The position numbers and the translations under genes are program-made. From contig NZ_CP021645.1 in assembly GCF_006384975.1 (NCBI RefSeq), positions 4,740,001 to 4,804,000 on the forward strand: 64,000 bases of DNA. Direction: 5' to 3'. Positions 44,005 to 53,497 of the stretch are shown here, piece after piece (the stretch's first letter is position 1; the number at the start of each line of letters is the position of its first letter). The notes under the pieces are model-generated. The model saw only the letters and a program-made list of their open reading frames with translations, had not been told where the DNA came from and searched no databases. The DNA is from Pseudomonas oryzihabitans. GTDB lineage: Bacteria > Pseudomonadota > Gammaproteobacteria > Pseudomonadales > Pseudomonadaceae.

Positions 44005-45450
44005 ATGTTCGGCCTCGAAGCCCTGGATCTCGCGCGGATCCAGTTTGCCTTCACCGTGTCCTTCCACATCATCTTCCCGGCGTTGTCCATCGGCTCCGCG
44101 AGCTTTCTCGCCGTGCTCGAAGGCCTCTGGCTGAAGACCGACAATCACGTCTACAAGGATCTGTATCACTTCTGGCTGAAGATCTTCGCGATCTTCTTCG
44201 GCATGGGCGTGGTGTCCGGTCTGGTGATGGCCTATGAATTCGGCACCAACTGGAGCGGCTTCGCCGACTATGCCGGCGCCGTGACCGGGCCATTGCTGAC
44301 CTACGAGGTGCTCACCGCCTTCTTCATCGAAGCCGGTTTCCTCGGCGTCATGCTGTTCGGCTGGAATCGCGTCGGCCGCGGCCTGCACTTCTTTTCGACG
44401 GTGATGGTGGCCATCGGCACCCTGATGTCGACCTTCTGGATCCTGGCGTCCAACAGCTGGATGCACACGCCCGCCGGCTACGAGATCGTCGATGGCCGCA
44501 TCGTCCCGATGGACTGGCTGGCGGTGATCTTCAATCCGTCCTTCCCCTTCCGCTGGGCGCACATGACCATCGCCGCCTACCTGTCGGTGGCCTTCCTGGT
44601 CGGTGCCTCGGCGGCCTGGCACCTGCTGCGCGGCAACGACAACCCGGCGGTGCGCAAGATGTTCTCCATGGCCATGTGGATGGCCCTGCTGGTGGCGCCG
44701 ATCCAGGCCTTCGTCGGCGATGCCCATGGCCTCAATACCCTGGAGCACCAGCCGGCCAAGATCGCCGCGATGGAGGGCCACTGGGAGAATCCGCCCGGCG
44801 AGGCGACCCCGCTGATCCTGTTCGGCTGGCCGGACATGGAACAGGAGAAGACGCTCTACAAGGTCGAGATCCCGGTGCTCGGTAGCCTGATCCTCAAGCA
44901 CAGCTTCACCGAGCCGATCCCGGCCCTCAAGGACTTCCCCAAGGAAGACCGGCCGCCGGCCTACGTGGTGTTCTGGTCGTTCCGCATCATGGTCGCCCTG
45001 GGCCTGCTGATGATCGCCGCCGGTCTGTGGAGCGCCTGGCTGCGCTGGCGCGGCAAGCTGTTCGAGACCCGCGGTTTCCTGCGCCTGGTGATGTGCATGG
45101 GCCCGGTGGGCTTGATCGCCCTGCTGGCCGGCTGGTTCACCACCGAGGTGGGCCGCCAGCCGTGGATCGTCTACGGCCTGCTGCGCACCAAGGATGGGGT
45201 GTCGAATCACAGTGTCACCCAGCTGAGCATCACCCTGGTGGCCTTCGTGGTGGTCTATTTCGCCGTGTTCGGCATCGGCACCCTCTATGCCCTGCGCCTG
45301 ATCGGCAAGGGGCCCCATACCGGCGAAGGCGATCTGCCCACCTCCGGTGGTCCGGGTACCGATCGGCACCCCAAGCGTCCGTTGTCCGGCGCCGATGACG
45401 GCCTGGAAGAAGACAATCCCAAAGACCAGCTGACCGGAGACCGCGCATGA
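44005..45450 (+). CDS. cioA: Cytochrome bd-type quinol oxidase subunit I, cyanide-insensitive type
   Basis: A 481-residue haem-bearing subunit that oxidises ubiquinol and reduces oxygen in the inner membrane. The start LDLARIQFAFTVSFHIIFPA provides the first haem histidine, GWFTTEVGRQPWIVYGLLRT is the conserved bd region, and the Q-loop (between GDAHG and the WSFRIMV helix) is short, as in CioA rather than E. coli CydA. GAGAGGA precedes the ATG at 44005; the frame opens upstream without family similarity. It overlaps cioB by four bases. Confidence 0.95.
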   Translation: MFGLEALDLARIQFAFTVSFHIIFPALSIGSASFLAVLEGLWLKTDNHVYKDLYHFWLKIFAIFFGMGVVSGLVMAYEFGTNWSGFADYAGAVTGPLLTYEVLTAFFIEAGFLGVMLFGWNRVGRGLHFFSTVMVAIGTLMSTFWILASNSWMHTPAGYEIVDGRIVPMDWLAVIFNPSFPFRWAHMTIAAYLSVAFLVGASAAWHLLRGNDNPAVRKMFSMAMWMALLVAPIQAFVGDAHGLNTLEHQPAKIAAMEGHWENPPGEATPLILFGWPDMEQEKTLYKVEIPVLGSLILKHSFTEPIPALKDFPKEDRPPAYVVFWSFRIMVALGLLMIAAGLWSAWLRWRGKLFETRGFLRLVMCMGPVGLIALLAGWFTTEVGRQPWIVYGLLRTKDGVSNHSVTQLSITLVAFVVVYFAVFGIGTLYALRLIGKGPHTGEGDLPTSGGPGTDRHPKRPLSGADDGLEEDNPKDQLTGDRA

Positions 45451-46469
45451 ACGGCATCCCTGGCATCGACCTCCCGCTGATCTGGGCGATCATCATCATC
45501 TTCGGCCTCATGATGTACGTGGTCATGGACGGCTTCGACCTGGGCATCGGCATCCTCTTCCCCTTCGTCAAGGGCAAGGAAGATCGTGACGTCATGATGA
45601 ACACCGTGGCACCCATCTGGGACGGCAACGAGACCTGGCTGGTGCTCGGCGGGGCGGGGCTGTACGGCGCCTTCCCGCTGGCCTACTCGGTGATCCTGCC
45701 GGCGCTCTACCTGCCGCTGATCTTCATGCTGATCGGCCTGATCTTCCGCGGCGTGGCCTTCGAGTTCCGCTTCAAGGTCCACGAAGGCAAGGAAGCCCTG
45801 TGGGACAAGTCCTTCATCTTCGGCTCGCTGCTGGCCAGCTTCTGCCAGGGCGTGGCCCTGGGCGCCTTCATCGAGGGCTTCCCGGTGGAGAATCGCCAGT
45901 ACGTCGGTGGCCCGCTGGACTGGCTAACGCCCTTCTCGGTGTTCTGCGGCCTGGGCGTGATCGCCGCCTATGCGCTGCTGGGCAGCACCTGGCTGATCAT
46001 GAAGACCGAGGGCCCGCTGCAGGCCACCATGCGCCGCCTGACCAAGCCGCTGCTGTTCCTGCTGCTGGCCTTCACCGTGGTGGTGAGCATCTGGACACCG
46101 CTGACCCACGCGGCCATCTCCCATCGCTGGTTCAGCCTGCCCAATTTGTTCTGGTTCCTGCCGGTGCCCATCCTGGTGGGCGTGGTGACCCTGGCCCTGC
46201 TACGCGCCATCCTGCGCGAAGACTCGCACCATGCGCCCTTCCTGCTGACGCTGGCGCTGATCTTCCTCGGCTATAGCGGTCTGGGCATCAGCCTCTGGCC
46301 GAACATCATCCCGCCGGGCGTTTCCATCTGGGAGGCCTCGTCACCGCCGCAGAGCCAGCTGTTCCTGCTCATCGGCACCCTGTTCATCATCCCGATCACC
46401 CTGATGTACACCTTCTGGGGCTACTACGTGTTCCGCGGCAAGGTACGCGCGGGTGAGGGCTACCACTGA
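45447..46469 (+). CDS. cioB: Cytochrome bd-type quinol oxidase subunit II
   Basis: A 340-residue membrane subunit partnering CioA. Signature stretches are [38 protein letters not shown] and [12 protein letters not shown]. About nine membrane helices are predicted. Its start overlaps the cioA stop by four bases and its stop overlaps the start of the DUF2474 peptide by one base, so all three are co-translated. Confidence 0.95.
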   Translation: MNGIPGIDLPLIWAIIIIFGLMMYVVMDGFDLGIGILFPFVKGKEDRDVMMNTVAPIWDGNETWLVLGGAGLYGAFPLAYSVILPALYLPLIFMLIGLIFRGVAFEFRFKVHEGKEALWDKSFIFGSLLASFCQGVALGAFIEGFPVENRQYVGGPLDWLTPFSVFCGLGVIAAYALLGSTWLIMKTEGPLQATMRRLTKPLLFLLLAFTVVVSIWTPLTHAAISHRWFSLPNLFWFLPVPILVGVVTLALLRAILREDSHHAPFLLTLALIFLGYSGLGISLWPNIIPPGVSIWEASSPPQSQLFLLIGTLFIIPITLMYTFWGYYVFRGKVRAGEGYH

Positions 46470-46630
46470 TGGCCGGCCGCTCGCGCGAACCCAACCCCGC
46501 CGACAGCAAGCCACTCTGGCAGCGGCTGGCCTGGATGGCCGGTATCTGGGCCTGCAGCCTGGTCGCCCTCGGCGTGGTGGCCTGGGTGCTGCGGTTGGTG
46601 CTGACGGCGGCTGGGCTCAAGTCGCATTGA
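46469..46630 (+). CDS. DUF2474 small membrane protein of the cio operon
   Basis: A 53-residue peptide ([20 protein letters not shown], then a hydrophobic helix [20 protein letters not shown]) sharing one base with the cioB stop (TGATG). DUF2474 proteins typically follow cioB and are probably the small accessory subunit of the oxidase, by analogy with CydX. The analogy is functional, not proven by sequence. It is the last gene before a 1-kb repeat-bearing gap. Confidence 0.85.
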   Translation: MAGRSREPNPADSKPLWQRLAWMAGIWACSLVALGVVAWVLRLVLTAAGLKSH

Positions 46631-46718
46631 CCTGACTCGGGTGTTGCGGTGGATGAGGCTGCGCCGTCATCCACCCTACGCAGGGGATTGTCCTTGCGTA
46701 GGAGACTTGTCCCGCACG

Positions 46719-47502
46719 CTGGACCGCCCCCTCTCCCGCTTGCGGGGGAGGGTTGGGGTGGGGGTGGCTGCCAAGCTGATTTACGGCGTTTTCGGATAGC
46801 TTTCGTTCCGCCCTCGCCGGGCGGGTTACTTTTTTCAATTGCCAAAAAAGTAACCAAAAAGGCTCGCCCCGACTGGCCGGTCCTGCGCTTTGCGCAGGAT
46901 GCCCTCACGTCAGCGCCGCTCCAGCGGGCCGGGGCCGAAGGGCCGTCCTGGCCCTCGGCCCCTTTCGCGGCATCCATGCCGCTCACCCGTTTCCGCGACA
47001 CTGCCGCTCGGCCGGCCAAACGGGGCACTAGGGTGCCGGTTGAAAGTTAGGCTTTTTCCAGCCGGCTTAAAGCAGGTGCAGTGCTGCTTTCCGAACCTAC
47101 TGATGGATTTGGCAGCGAGAAGGGATAAACGACTTTTCAAAGAAAACTTCCAGCCGGCACCCAGTGCCCTGTTCAGGAGGCCGAACGTAGCCGTTCTGGA
47201 GGTGGGTGAGCGGCAGGGATGCCGCGAAAGGCGTCGAGGGCCAGGACGGCCCTTCGACGGCGGCCCACCGGAAGGGCGGCGGAGTGAGGGGACCCGGCGC
47301 GCAGCGCCGGGCCGGATGACCAGGGCAAGCGTTTTTGGTTACTTTTGTCCGGGGCGCGCAGCCGCGACTGCAAAAAGTGACCCGCCCGGCGGGGGCGGAA
47401 CAGGAGCTTTCCGAACACGCCATGAATTAGCTTGGCAACATGAGCTAAACGCACTACCCCCACCCCAACCCTCCCCCGCACGCGGGAGAGGGGGCAGTCC
47501 GG
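46719..47502. repeat. Long imperfect inverted-repeat element, about 0.78 kb
   Basis: Left arm (about 46719-47045) and right arm (about 47140-47502) are inverted copies of each other. Both begin at the outer end with the same hairpin, CCCCCTCTCCCGC..GCGGGGGAGGG then TTGGGGTGGGGG; then share CGCCGGGCGGGT, AAGTAACCAAAAA, GGGCCGTCCTGGCCCTCG, CCTTTCGCGGCATCC and TGCCGCTCACCC. The arms differ by many substitutions and small gaps. About 95 bases lie between them. Translated inward, each arm gives a similar peptide containing VEGPSWPSTPFAAS-like or AEGPSWPSAPFAAS segments. No transposase is present. The rest of the gap (46631-46718 and 47503-47653) holds no gene I can support. Confidence 0.8.
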
Positions 47503-47653
47503 CGCGAAGGGGGCCTATTAGATGCTGCGGCTTGGCACCTGATTCGGTCAGTCATGACAGCCCAACTCCCCAAACCTACAACTTTTCCCAGTTATCCCCC
47601 TTGCCCCCGCCCGTTAGCCTGCTCTCGTTCCCATCGATACGAGGAAGGCATCC

Positions 47654-48547
47654 ATGCAGGTTCACGAAGGCTACGCCGATTTTCAAGGCCACCAGACCTG
47701 GTACCGGGTAACCGGTGATCTGGCCAGTGGGCGATTGCCGCTGGTGGTAGCCCATGGCGGTCCCGGTTGTACCCATGACTACGTCGACAGCTTCAAGGAC
47801 CTGGCCGCCCAGGGCTGGCCGGTGGTGCATTACGACCAGCTCGGCAATGGCCGCTCCACGCACCTGCGCGGCATCGATCCGGGATTCTGGACGGTGGCGC
47901 TGTTCCTCGACGAGTTGAACAACCTGCTCCGGCACCTGGGGATCACCGAGTACGTGCTGCTTGGCCAATCCTGGGGCGGGATGCTCGCCGCTGAGCATGG
48001 GGTGCGCCAGCCCGCCGGATTGCGGGGGCTGATCATCGCCAACTCGCCGGCCTCCATGGCCTTGTGGCGGGCGGCGGCGGCGGAGTTGCGCGCCAAGCTG
48101 CCGCCCGAGGTGCAGGCCACCCTGGATAGGCACGAAGCCGCCGGCAGCACCGACTCGCCCGAGTACCGCGCCGCCAGTGACGTCTTCTATGCCCGCCACG
48201 TTTGCCGGGTGCAGCCGATGCCCGCCGAGGTAGCACGCACCTTCGCCGCCATCGACGACGATCCCACCGTCTATCACGCCATGAACGGTCCTACCGAATT
48301 CCATGTGATCGGCAGTCTCAAGGACTGGAGCGTGATCGACCGTCTGGAGCGGATCCAGGTCCCCACGCTGCTGATCTCCGGTCGCCATGACGAGGCCACC
48401 CCGGCCTGTGTGGAACCCTTCGACCGACTCATCCCGGATGTACGCTGGCGCATTTTCGAGGAGTCCAGCCATATGCCCCACGTGGAAGAGCGCGAAGCCT
48501 GCATGGCCACGGTGGCGGTTTTCTTGGCTGAGGTGGCGCGCGGCTAG
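47654..48547 (+). CDS. Proline iminopeptidase-family alpha/beta hydrolase
   Basis: A 297-residue enzyme of the S33 peptidase family. The oxyanion-hole motif is HGGPG (with C following), the nucleophile elbow is GQSWGG, the acid is in SGRHDEAT and the histidine in SSHMPHVEE. Related tricorn-interacting-factor-type enzymes release N-terminal proline or other residues from peptides. It starts shortly after the inverted-repeat element and overlaps the convergent DUF3482 gene by four bases. Confidence 0.88.
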   Translation: MQVHEGYADFQGHQTWYRVTGDLASGRLPLVVAHGGPGCTHDYVDSFKDLAAQGWPVVHYDQLGNGRSTHLRGIDPGFWTVALFLDELNNLLRHLGITEYVLLGQSWGGMLAAEHGVRQPAGLRGLIIANSPASMALWRAAAAELRAKLPPEVQATLDRHEAAGSTDSPEYRAASDVFYARHVCRVQPMPAEVARTFAAIDDDPTVYHAMNGPTEFHVIGSLKDWSVIDRLERIQVPTLLISGRHDEATPACVEPFDRLIPDVRWRIFEESSHMPHVEEREACMATVAVFLAEVARG

Positions 48548-49920
48548 ACGTCCGCGTCCAAGGCGTCGGCGATCTCGTCGATGCGGGTCTGGCGGTCGTC
48601 GGCCTGCAGGCGCGGACGCGGATTGAGCGCCGACCATTCCGGGTGGGCACGGGCCACCTGCACGGCGGGCGGCAGTTTGCCTTCCCGCCAGCGTTGTTCG
48701 TCCGGCGCCGCGACCTCGATGGCACCCTGGGCGGCATGACCGCGGGCTTCCAGGGCTGCCAGCAACTGGCGTTGGCGCACGGCCAATAGCCGCAGCACCG
48801 CATCGTCGATGGACAGCTCCCGACCGCCGCGCAACTTGCCGAACAGGCGCCGGCCGTAGTGCCCGCCGGTCTGCGCCAGGCCGCCGGCCAGGGCGCCCAG
48901 CACCGTGGCGGCGCCCAGGGTCAGGCCGCCGGCGAGCAGGTCGAGACCGACGCCGGCCGCTGCCCCAGCCGCCACCCCACCGCCCAGGCGAATGCCCAGC
49001 AGCCGCAGGGTTTCCGGATTGAACAGATCGTCGCCCCAGCGCCCGTCCAGCAGGGGCAGGTCGCTGGCATGGGCGTCGCCCGGCCGAAAGCCGAACAGCC
49101 GCAGCAGGTCTTCCACGCAACGTTGCTCGCGGGTGCGCAGGGCGTCGCGCAGTTCAGCCGTCGCCGCTGTCACCTCGGCTTCGCCGGGTGCCACGCTGCG
49201 GCGGGCGGCAGCGGCGTCCACCAGTAGTTCGGCGATCAGGCGTACGCCTTCGTGATGGCGCCGTTGGGCCTGTTCGGCATGGTCGGCGATGAGGCGTTGC
49301 AGTGCCGGGCGGCCGCTTTCCAGCAGGGTCGCCAGACTTTCGTAGAGGCGGGCCTCGCCGTCCGCGGGCGGTGCCACGCTGTCGAAGCGCACCAGGGCGT
49401 GCAGGCCGAGACGGGCCAGGGTGGCGCGCCAGTCGTCGGCGCGATGCCCCTCGGCGGCGACGAAGTTGAGTACCGGCACCAGCGGGCGGCCGCAGCCGGC
49501 CAGCACCGCCAGTTCGTCGCGGTACTTGGCCAGCACCGGCTCGCGGGCATCGATCACATAGAGGCCGGCATCGGAGGAACGCAGCTGGCGGATCACCTTG
49601 GCTTCCTGCTCGAAGCGCTGGCGGGCTTCCACGCTGTCGAGGAAACGGTCGAGCAGGGTGGCGGCGTCCAGGCGTTCGCCGGGTCGCTCCAGCTGTTCCA
49701 GGTAGTCGCGCAGGGCGATGGCGTCTTCCAGGCCGGGGGTGTCGTAGAGCTCCAGCAGGGCTTCGCCGTCCACCGACAGCCGCGCGCCCTCCACATGCCG
49801 CGTGGTACTGGGGCGATGGGAGACCTCGCCGAAGTCGATGTCGCGAGTCAGGGTGCGCAGCAGGGAGGTCTTGCCGACGTTGGTATGCCCGACCAGCGCC
49901 AGGCGCAGGGGGCCGCTCAT
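48544..49920 (-). CDS. GTPase, DUF3482 domain protein
   Basis: A 458-residue GTP-binding protein. The P-loop is GHTNVGKT (11-18), the switch region carries STTRHVEG, and the G3 motif is YDTPGLED. A canonical NKxD is not obvious; VLNFVAAEG takes its place. The DUF3482 region follows, with a glycine-rich hydrophobic hairpin ([20 protein letters not shown]) that may insert in membrane. It overlaps the DUF2868 gene by four bases (ATGA type). The DUF2868-DUF3482 tandem is conserved in proteobacteria without a known function. Confidence 0.88.
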   Translation of the reverse strand: MSGPLRLALVGHTNVGKTSLLRTLTRDIDFGEVSHRPSTTRHVEGARLSVDGEALLELYDTPGLEDAIALRDYLEQLERPGERLDAATLLDRFLDSVEARQRFEQEAKVIRQLRSSDAGLYVIDAREPVLAKYRDELAVLAGCGRPLVPVLNFVAAEGHRADDWRATLARLGLHALVRFDSVAPPADGEARLYESLATLLESGRPALQRLIADHAEQAQRRHHEGVRLIAELLVDAAAARRSVAPGEAEVTAATAELRDALRTREQRCVEDLLRLFGFRPGDAHASDLPLLDGRWGDDLFNPETLRLLGIRLGGGVAAGAAAGVGLDLLAGGLTLGAATVLGALAGGLAQTGGHYGRRLFGKLRGGRELSIDDAVLRLLAVRQRQLLAALEARGHAAQGAIEVAAPDEQRWREGKLPPAVQVARAHPEWSALNPRPRLQADDRQTRIDEIADALDADV

Positions 49921-51305
49921 GGATTCGCCTCCAGCCAGGCCAGTTCTTCGAGATCGCCCTCGCAATGCGCCAGGCGCAGGGCATCCAGCGCCTGGCGCCA
50001 GTCGTCCAGGCGGACCGGATCGAGCTTGCCGCCCAGGGGCGCGGGGAGCAGCCAGACGCGGGTCGCCGTGGCGCAGCGCGACAATTCCGCCAAGAGCGCG
50101 AGGGTACCGCGATCGGGCGAGCGCCGTGGGTCGCAGGCGATCAGCAGGCGGCGGGCCGGGTAGCGGGTCAGTTGTTCCAGCAGATGGCGGCGGCCCTGGC
50201 CGTCGTCGAGGATGCCGGCATCGCTCACCCCCTCGGGCAGCGGTGGCGGCCAGGTGTGGTCGGTGAGTTCGATGCCCACCAGCAGGGCTTCGTCGCCGGT
50301 ACGCGCCAGGCCACCGGCATCCTGTACCGGCAGGTGCGCGGGGGCTGCGTCGTTCACGCCCAGGCGTTCGCTGGTGGGCAGCAAGCGCTCGCGCAGCCGT
50401 AGATAGCCGGGGCGCTCCACATCCAGGCGCAAGCGGCGGCATCCCTGGCGCCAGCGCCACAGGCAGATGAGGGTGAGCAGCAGGCGCGGCAGCAGACCGT
50501 AGACCAGCACCACGCCCAGCAGCCAGCCGGCCCAGGCCTGCCGCGCCGCATCCAGAGGGCTGGCGGCATCGCCACTGGCCGCGATGCTGGCGGCGTCCGG
50601 CAGCGGAAAGCCGAGCAGTTGGGGCAGGGCGCCCAGGAGCTGGGTCAGCAAGACGAAGGTATCGCTGCCGAGCAGGGTGGTCTCCCAGACGAACAGATAG
50701 TTGCGTCCAGACAACAGCGCCAGCAGGGTCGCCAGGGCACTGCCGAGGATCAGCAGCCAGAGACCGTGGACCAGGCCGCCCAGCGCCCAGGGCAGCAGGC
50801 GTGCGCGCCCGAGCAGACCGACCAGCGCCGGGCCCAGGTACAGGGCCCGGGCATCCCGGGCCAGGCGTCCGGAGAGCCACAACCATAGGCGCGCCAGCGG
50901 CGAAGCCAATTGCCGCCCGCCACCCAGCAGCCCGAGGGCCCAGACTGCGAGACTGAGCAGGTTCAGACCGAGCAGGCTGCCCAGGGCCCAGAAGACATTG
51001 ACCGGCCGGCTGCCGTCACCCAGGGCTCCGGCGGCGAGACCGGCGCCGCAGAACAGCGCCACTATGCCCAACAGCCAGGCGGCGAGTACCGCGCCCTGGC
51101 GCCAGCGGCGTCGCGCGGCCAGGAGGCCGTCCCGCTGGGCGAGCAGATGGGCGCGGGTTACGAGGCGGGTCTCGAAAGCACCCCCGGCCGCGCGCGCCTG
51201 GCGATTGGCCTCGGCATCTTCCAGGGGGCCGCTATCTTCCTCGGTCAGGCGCAGGGCCTCGGTCAGCCAGAGATCGTCGAAGGCGGGAGGGGGAGTAGCG
51301 GTCAC
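49917..51305 (-). CDS. DUF2868 membrane protein
   Basis: A 462-residue protein with about four to five predicted membrane helices in its first two thirds (VLAAWLLGIVALFCGAGLAA, FWALGSLLGLNLLSLAVWAL, WLLILGSALATLLALLSG, WLLGVVLVYGLLPRLLLTLI) and a soluble C-terminal domain (EALLVGIELTDHTWPPPLPE). This is the DUF2868 family. It is the first gene of the pair with the DUF3482 GTPase and is divergent from folA. The pair probably forms a membrane-bound GTPase system; the process it serves is unknown. Confidence 0.87.
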   Translation of the reverse strand: MTATPPPAFDDLWLTEALRLTEEDSGPLEDAEANRQARAAGGAFETRLVTRAHLLAQRDGLLAARRRWRQGAVLAAWLLGIVALFCGAGLAAGALGDGSRPVNVFWALGSLLGLNLLSLAVWALGLLGGGRQLASPLARLWLWLSGRLARDARALYLGPALVGLLGRARLLPWALGGLVHGLWLLILGSALATLLALLSGRNYLFVWETTLLGSDTFVLLTQLLGALPQLLGFPLPDAASIAASGDAASPLDAARQAWAGWLLGVVLVYGLLPRLLLTLICLWRWRQGCRRLRLDVERPGYLRLRERLLPTSERLGVNDAAPAHLPVQDAGGLARTGDEALLVGIELTDHTWPPPLPEGVSDAGILDDGQGRRHLLEQLTRYPARRLLIACDPRRSPDRGTLALLAELSRCATATRVWLLPAPLGGKLDPVRLDDWRQALDALRLAHCEGDLEELAWLEANP

Positions 51306-51386
51306 GCGGGGGTGCCCTTGCGGCGGAAACCGTGAGGATAGTCCCTGGCGCCCTCGCTGTTAACGGCTCTGTTATGCTCTGTCACC

Positions 51387-51902
51387 ATGAAAACCTCTCT
51401 TCCCCTGAGCCTGATCGTCGCCGTGGCCGAAAACGGTGTCATCGGCATCGAAAACCGCCTCCCCTGGCATCTGCCGGCGGAGCTCAAATACTTCAAGGCC
51501 GTGACCCTCGGCAAGCCGCTGGTCATGGGCCGCAAGACCTGGGACTCCCTTGGCCGCCCGCTACCGGGACGGCTGAATCTGGTGGTCTCCCGTCAGACTG
51601 ATCTGCTGGCCGAAGGTGCCGAAGTTCGCTCTTCGCTGTCCACTGCGGTGGAGCGCGCCGAGGCCTGGGCACGCGAGCGCGAGGCAGGCGAGATCATGCT
51701 GATCGGTGGCGCCCAGTTGTTCGCCGAGGCTCTGCCGGTGGCGCAACGTCTCTACCTGACCCGCGTCGCCCTGGCGCCGGAGGGGGATGTGTTCTTTCCG
51801 GAGTGGGATGAACGCGATTGGCAACTCGTCTCGCGGCAGGAGCATCCGGCCGAGAAGGGTCGTCCGGCCTATGCCTGCGAGGTGTGGGAGAGGCGGGGGT
51901 GA
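51387..51902 (+). CDS. folA: Dihydrofolate reductase
   Basis: A 171-residue enzyme reducing dihydrofolate to tetrahydrofolate with NADPH; the target of trimethoprim. Signatures: IVAVAENGVIGIENRLPWHL (Met20-loop region with LPWHLP), FKAVTLGKPLVMGRKTWDSL (the MGRKTW cofactor turn) and IMLIGGAQLFAEAL. It is divergent from the DUF2868 gene. It is of ordinary chromosomal type, without the signs of a mobile dfr gene. Confidence 0.95.
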   Translation: MKTSLPLSLIVAVAENGVIGIENRLPWHLPAELKYFKAVTLGKPLVMGRKTWDSLGRPLPGRLNLVVSRQTDLLAEGAEVRSSLSTAVERAEAWAREREAGEIMLIGGAQLFAEALPVAQRLYLTRVALAPEGDVFFPEWDERDWQLVSRQEHPAEKGRPAYACEVWERRG

Positions 51903-51904
51903 GG

Positions 51905-51950
51905 TAGCGCCCCGTCGCGTTTGGCGCGACAGGGCGCTTGGTTTGCCTTT
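51905..51950 (+). terminator. Probable terminator after folA
   Basis: AGCGCCC-c-GTCGCG pairs with CGCGAC-a-GGGCGCT around a short loop, followed by TTGGTTTGCCTTT. The T-run is broken, so strength is uncertain. It overlaps the end of the convergent permease gene by two bases. Confidence 0.65.
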
Positions 51951-53472
51951 AGGGCTCGGCGCGAACCAACTGGCCGATGAGGCGATAGCGGGCCGGATCG
52001 TTGCGGCGGAAGTACAGCGCCAGCAGAGCGCCGGCCAACAGGCTGGCGGCGATGATCCAGGGGATCAACTGGAACAGTGTCGATTGGGCGGCGTTGCCGG
52101 CGGCGAAGGTCATGTTGGTGAACAGCAGATCCACCACATAGACCAGTCCCAGGCCGCCCAGCAGCGGAGCCAGCAGGGTCTTGAACCAGTGCTTGTCCTG
52201 TTGGTGCGGCCCTGGTACCCGATGGAAGTAGACGATCACCGCGAAGGCACAGAGGGCCTGGACCACCAGGATACCCAGGGTGCCGAGCAGTCCCAGCAGG
52301 GTGAAGAGGTCCGCATAGGGATCCTTGCCGGCGGCGAAGAACAGCAACACGATCACGCTGGCCAGTACCGTCTGCACCGTGGAGGCGCGGTGCGGCGAGC
52401 CGTGCTGGCTATGGGTCCGACCCAGGGCGGCGGCCGTGCCCGGCAGCAGATTCTCGCGCCCCAAGGCATAGAGATAGCGCGCCGCGCAATTGTGGAAGGC
52501 CAGGGCGCAGGCGAAGGTGCCGGTGACGATCAACACCTTGAACAGCGATACCGCCCAGTCACCCAGGAAGCGTCGGGTGGGATCGAAGAATAGATTCGCC
52601 GCGGTGGCCGGGTCCTGGGCGATGCGGATCGCTTCGGCGGGGCCGTTGGCGGCCACCACCATCCAGGACACGAAGACGTAGAACAGTCCCACGCCCAGGG
52701 CTGAGAAGATCACCGCGATGGGAATGTTGCGCCGCGGATTGCGCGACTCCTCGCTGTACATGGCCGAGGATTCGAAACCGACCCACGACCAGAAGGCGAA
52801 GAACAGGCCGATGCCGGCGCTTGCCCCGGAGACACCCGCCGCCGCCTCGAAGGCCCGCGCCGGATTCAGCGACTCGGGCACCAGTCCAGCGGGACCACCG
52901 CCGGCGAACAGTACCGCACCGGAGAGGAGCGTGAGCATCAGCACCTCGAGGATCAGACAGACGCCCAGCACCTTGGCCGCCAGGGCGATCTCGAAGTAGC
53001 TGAGTACCCCACCGGCCAGCAGCAGGAAGGCGGCGAACCACAGCCAGGACAGCTGCAGGCCGCTGAGCTCCTTGACCAGGTCGGCGGCGAAGAAGGCGAA
53101 GATGCCGACGATGGCCGGTTCGAAGACGACGTAGGTAAGAGTCACCGTGACCCCGCAGGCGAGACCTGCCACCGGTCCCAGCCCGTGGGTGATGAAGCCG
53201 TAGAAGGCCCCGGTGGCGGAGATGTGCCGAGCCATCTGCGCATAGCCGATGGCGAACAGGGTGAGGATCAGGGTGGCCACTACATAGCCGGCCGGGGTGT
53301 ACTGGCCGTTGCCGAAGCCGACCGAGATGGGCACGTTGCCGACCATGGCGGTGATCGGCGAAGCCGTGGCGATGACCATGAAGAGCACGCCGGCCAGGCC
53401 GACCGAGTTGCCCTTCAGGCGATCGAAGTGATGCCCTGCGGGTGCGTTCTGTACAGTGGTGGTGAGTGTCAT
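51949..53472 (-). CDS. APC family amino acid permease
   Basis: A 507-residue carrier with 12 or more helices. The start FDRLKGNSVGLAGVLFMVIA and segments MYSEESRNPRRNIPIAVIFS and SPHRASTVQTVLASVIVL match the amino acid/polyamine/organocation family. The substrate is not determined. It is the second gene of an operon with the TPR protein, whose stop codon lies 25 bases before its start. Confidence 0.9.
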   Translation of the reverse strand: MTLTTTVQNAPAGHHFDRLKGNSVGLAGVLFMVIATASPITAMVGNVPISVGFGNGQYTPAGYVVATLILTLFAIGYAQMARHISATGAFYGFITHGLGPVAGLACGVTVTLTYVVFEPAIVGIFAFFAADLVKELSGLQLSWLWFAAFLLLAGGVLSYFEIALAAKVLGVCLILEVLMLTLLSGAVLFAGGGPAGLVPESLNPARAFEAAAGVSGASAGIGLFFAFWSWVGFESSAMYSEESRNPRRNIPIAVIFSALGVGLFYVFVSWMVVAANGPAEAIRIAQDPATAANLFFDPTRRFLGDWAVSLFKVLIVTGTFACALAFHNCAARYLYALGRENLLPGTAAALGRTHSQHGSPHRASTVQTVLASVIVLLFFAAGKDPYADLFTLLGLLGTLGILVVQALCAFAVIVYFHRVPGPHQQDKHWFKTLLAPLLGGLGLVYVVDLLFTNMTFAAGNAAQSTLFQLIPWIIAASLLAGALLALYFRRNDPARYRLIGQLVRAEP

Positions 53473-53497
53473 GGGGCGTCCTTTCGGCTTGGGGCGA

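Noticed and set aside
46719..47502. Insertion sequence
   Set aside because: No transposase gene or remnant and no visible target duplication; inverted arms alone do not suffice.
46649..47711. Open frames inside the inverted-repeat element as possible genes
   Set aside because: They lack ribosome sites and overlap in several frames; the likeness of the arm peptides is reported as a finding instead.
47654..51902. Defence island around the DUF2868/DUF3482 pair
   Set aside because: The pair is next to folA and a peptidase, a core setting, and has no defence-type domains.
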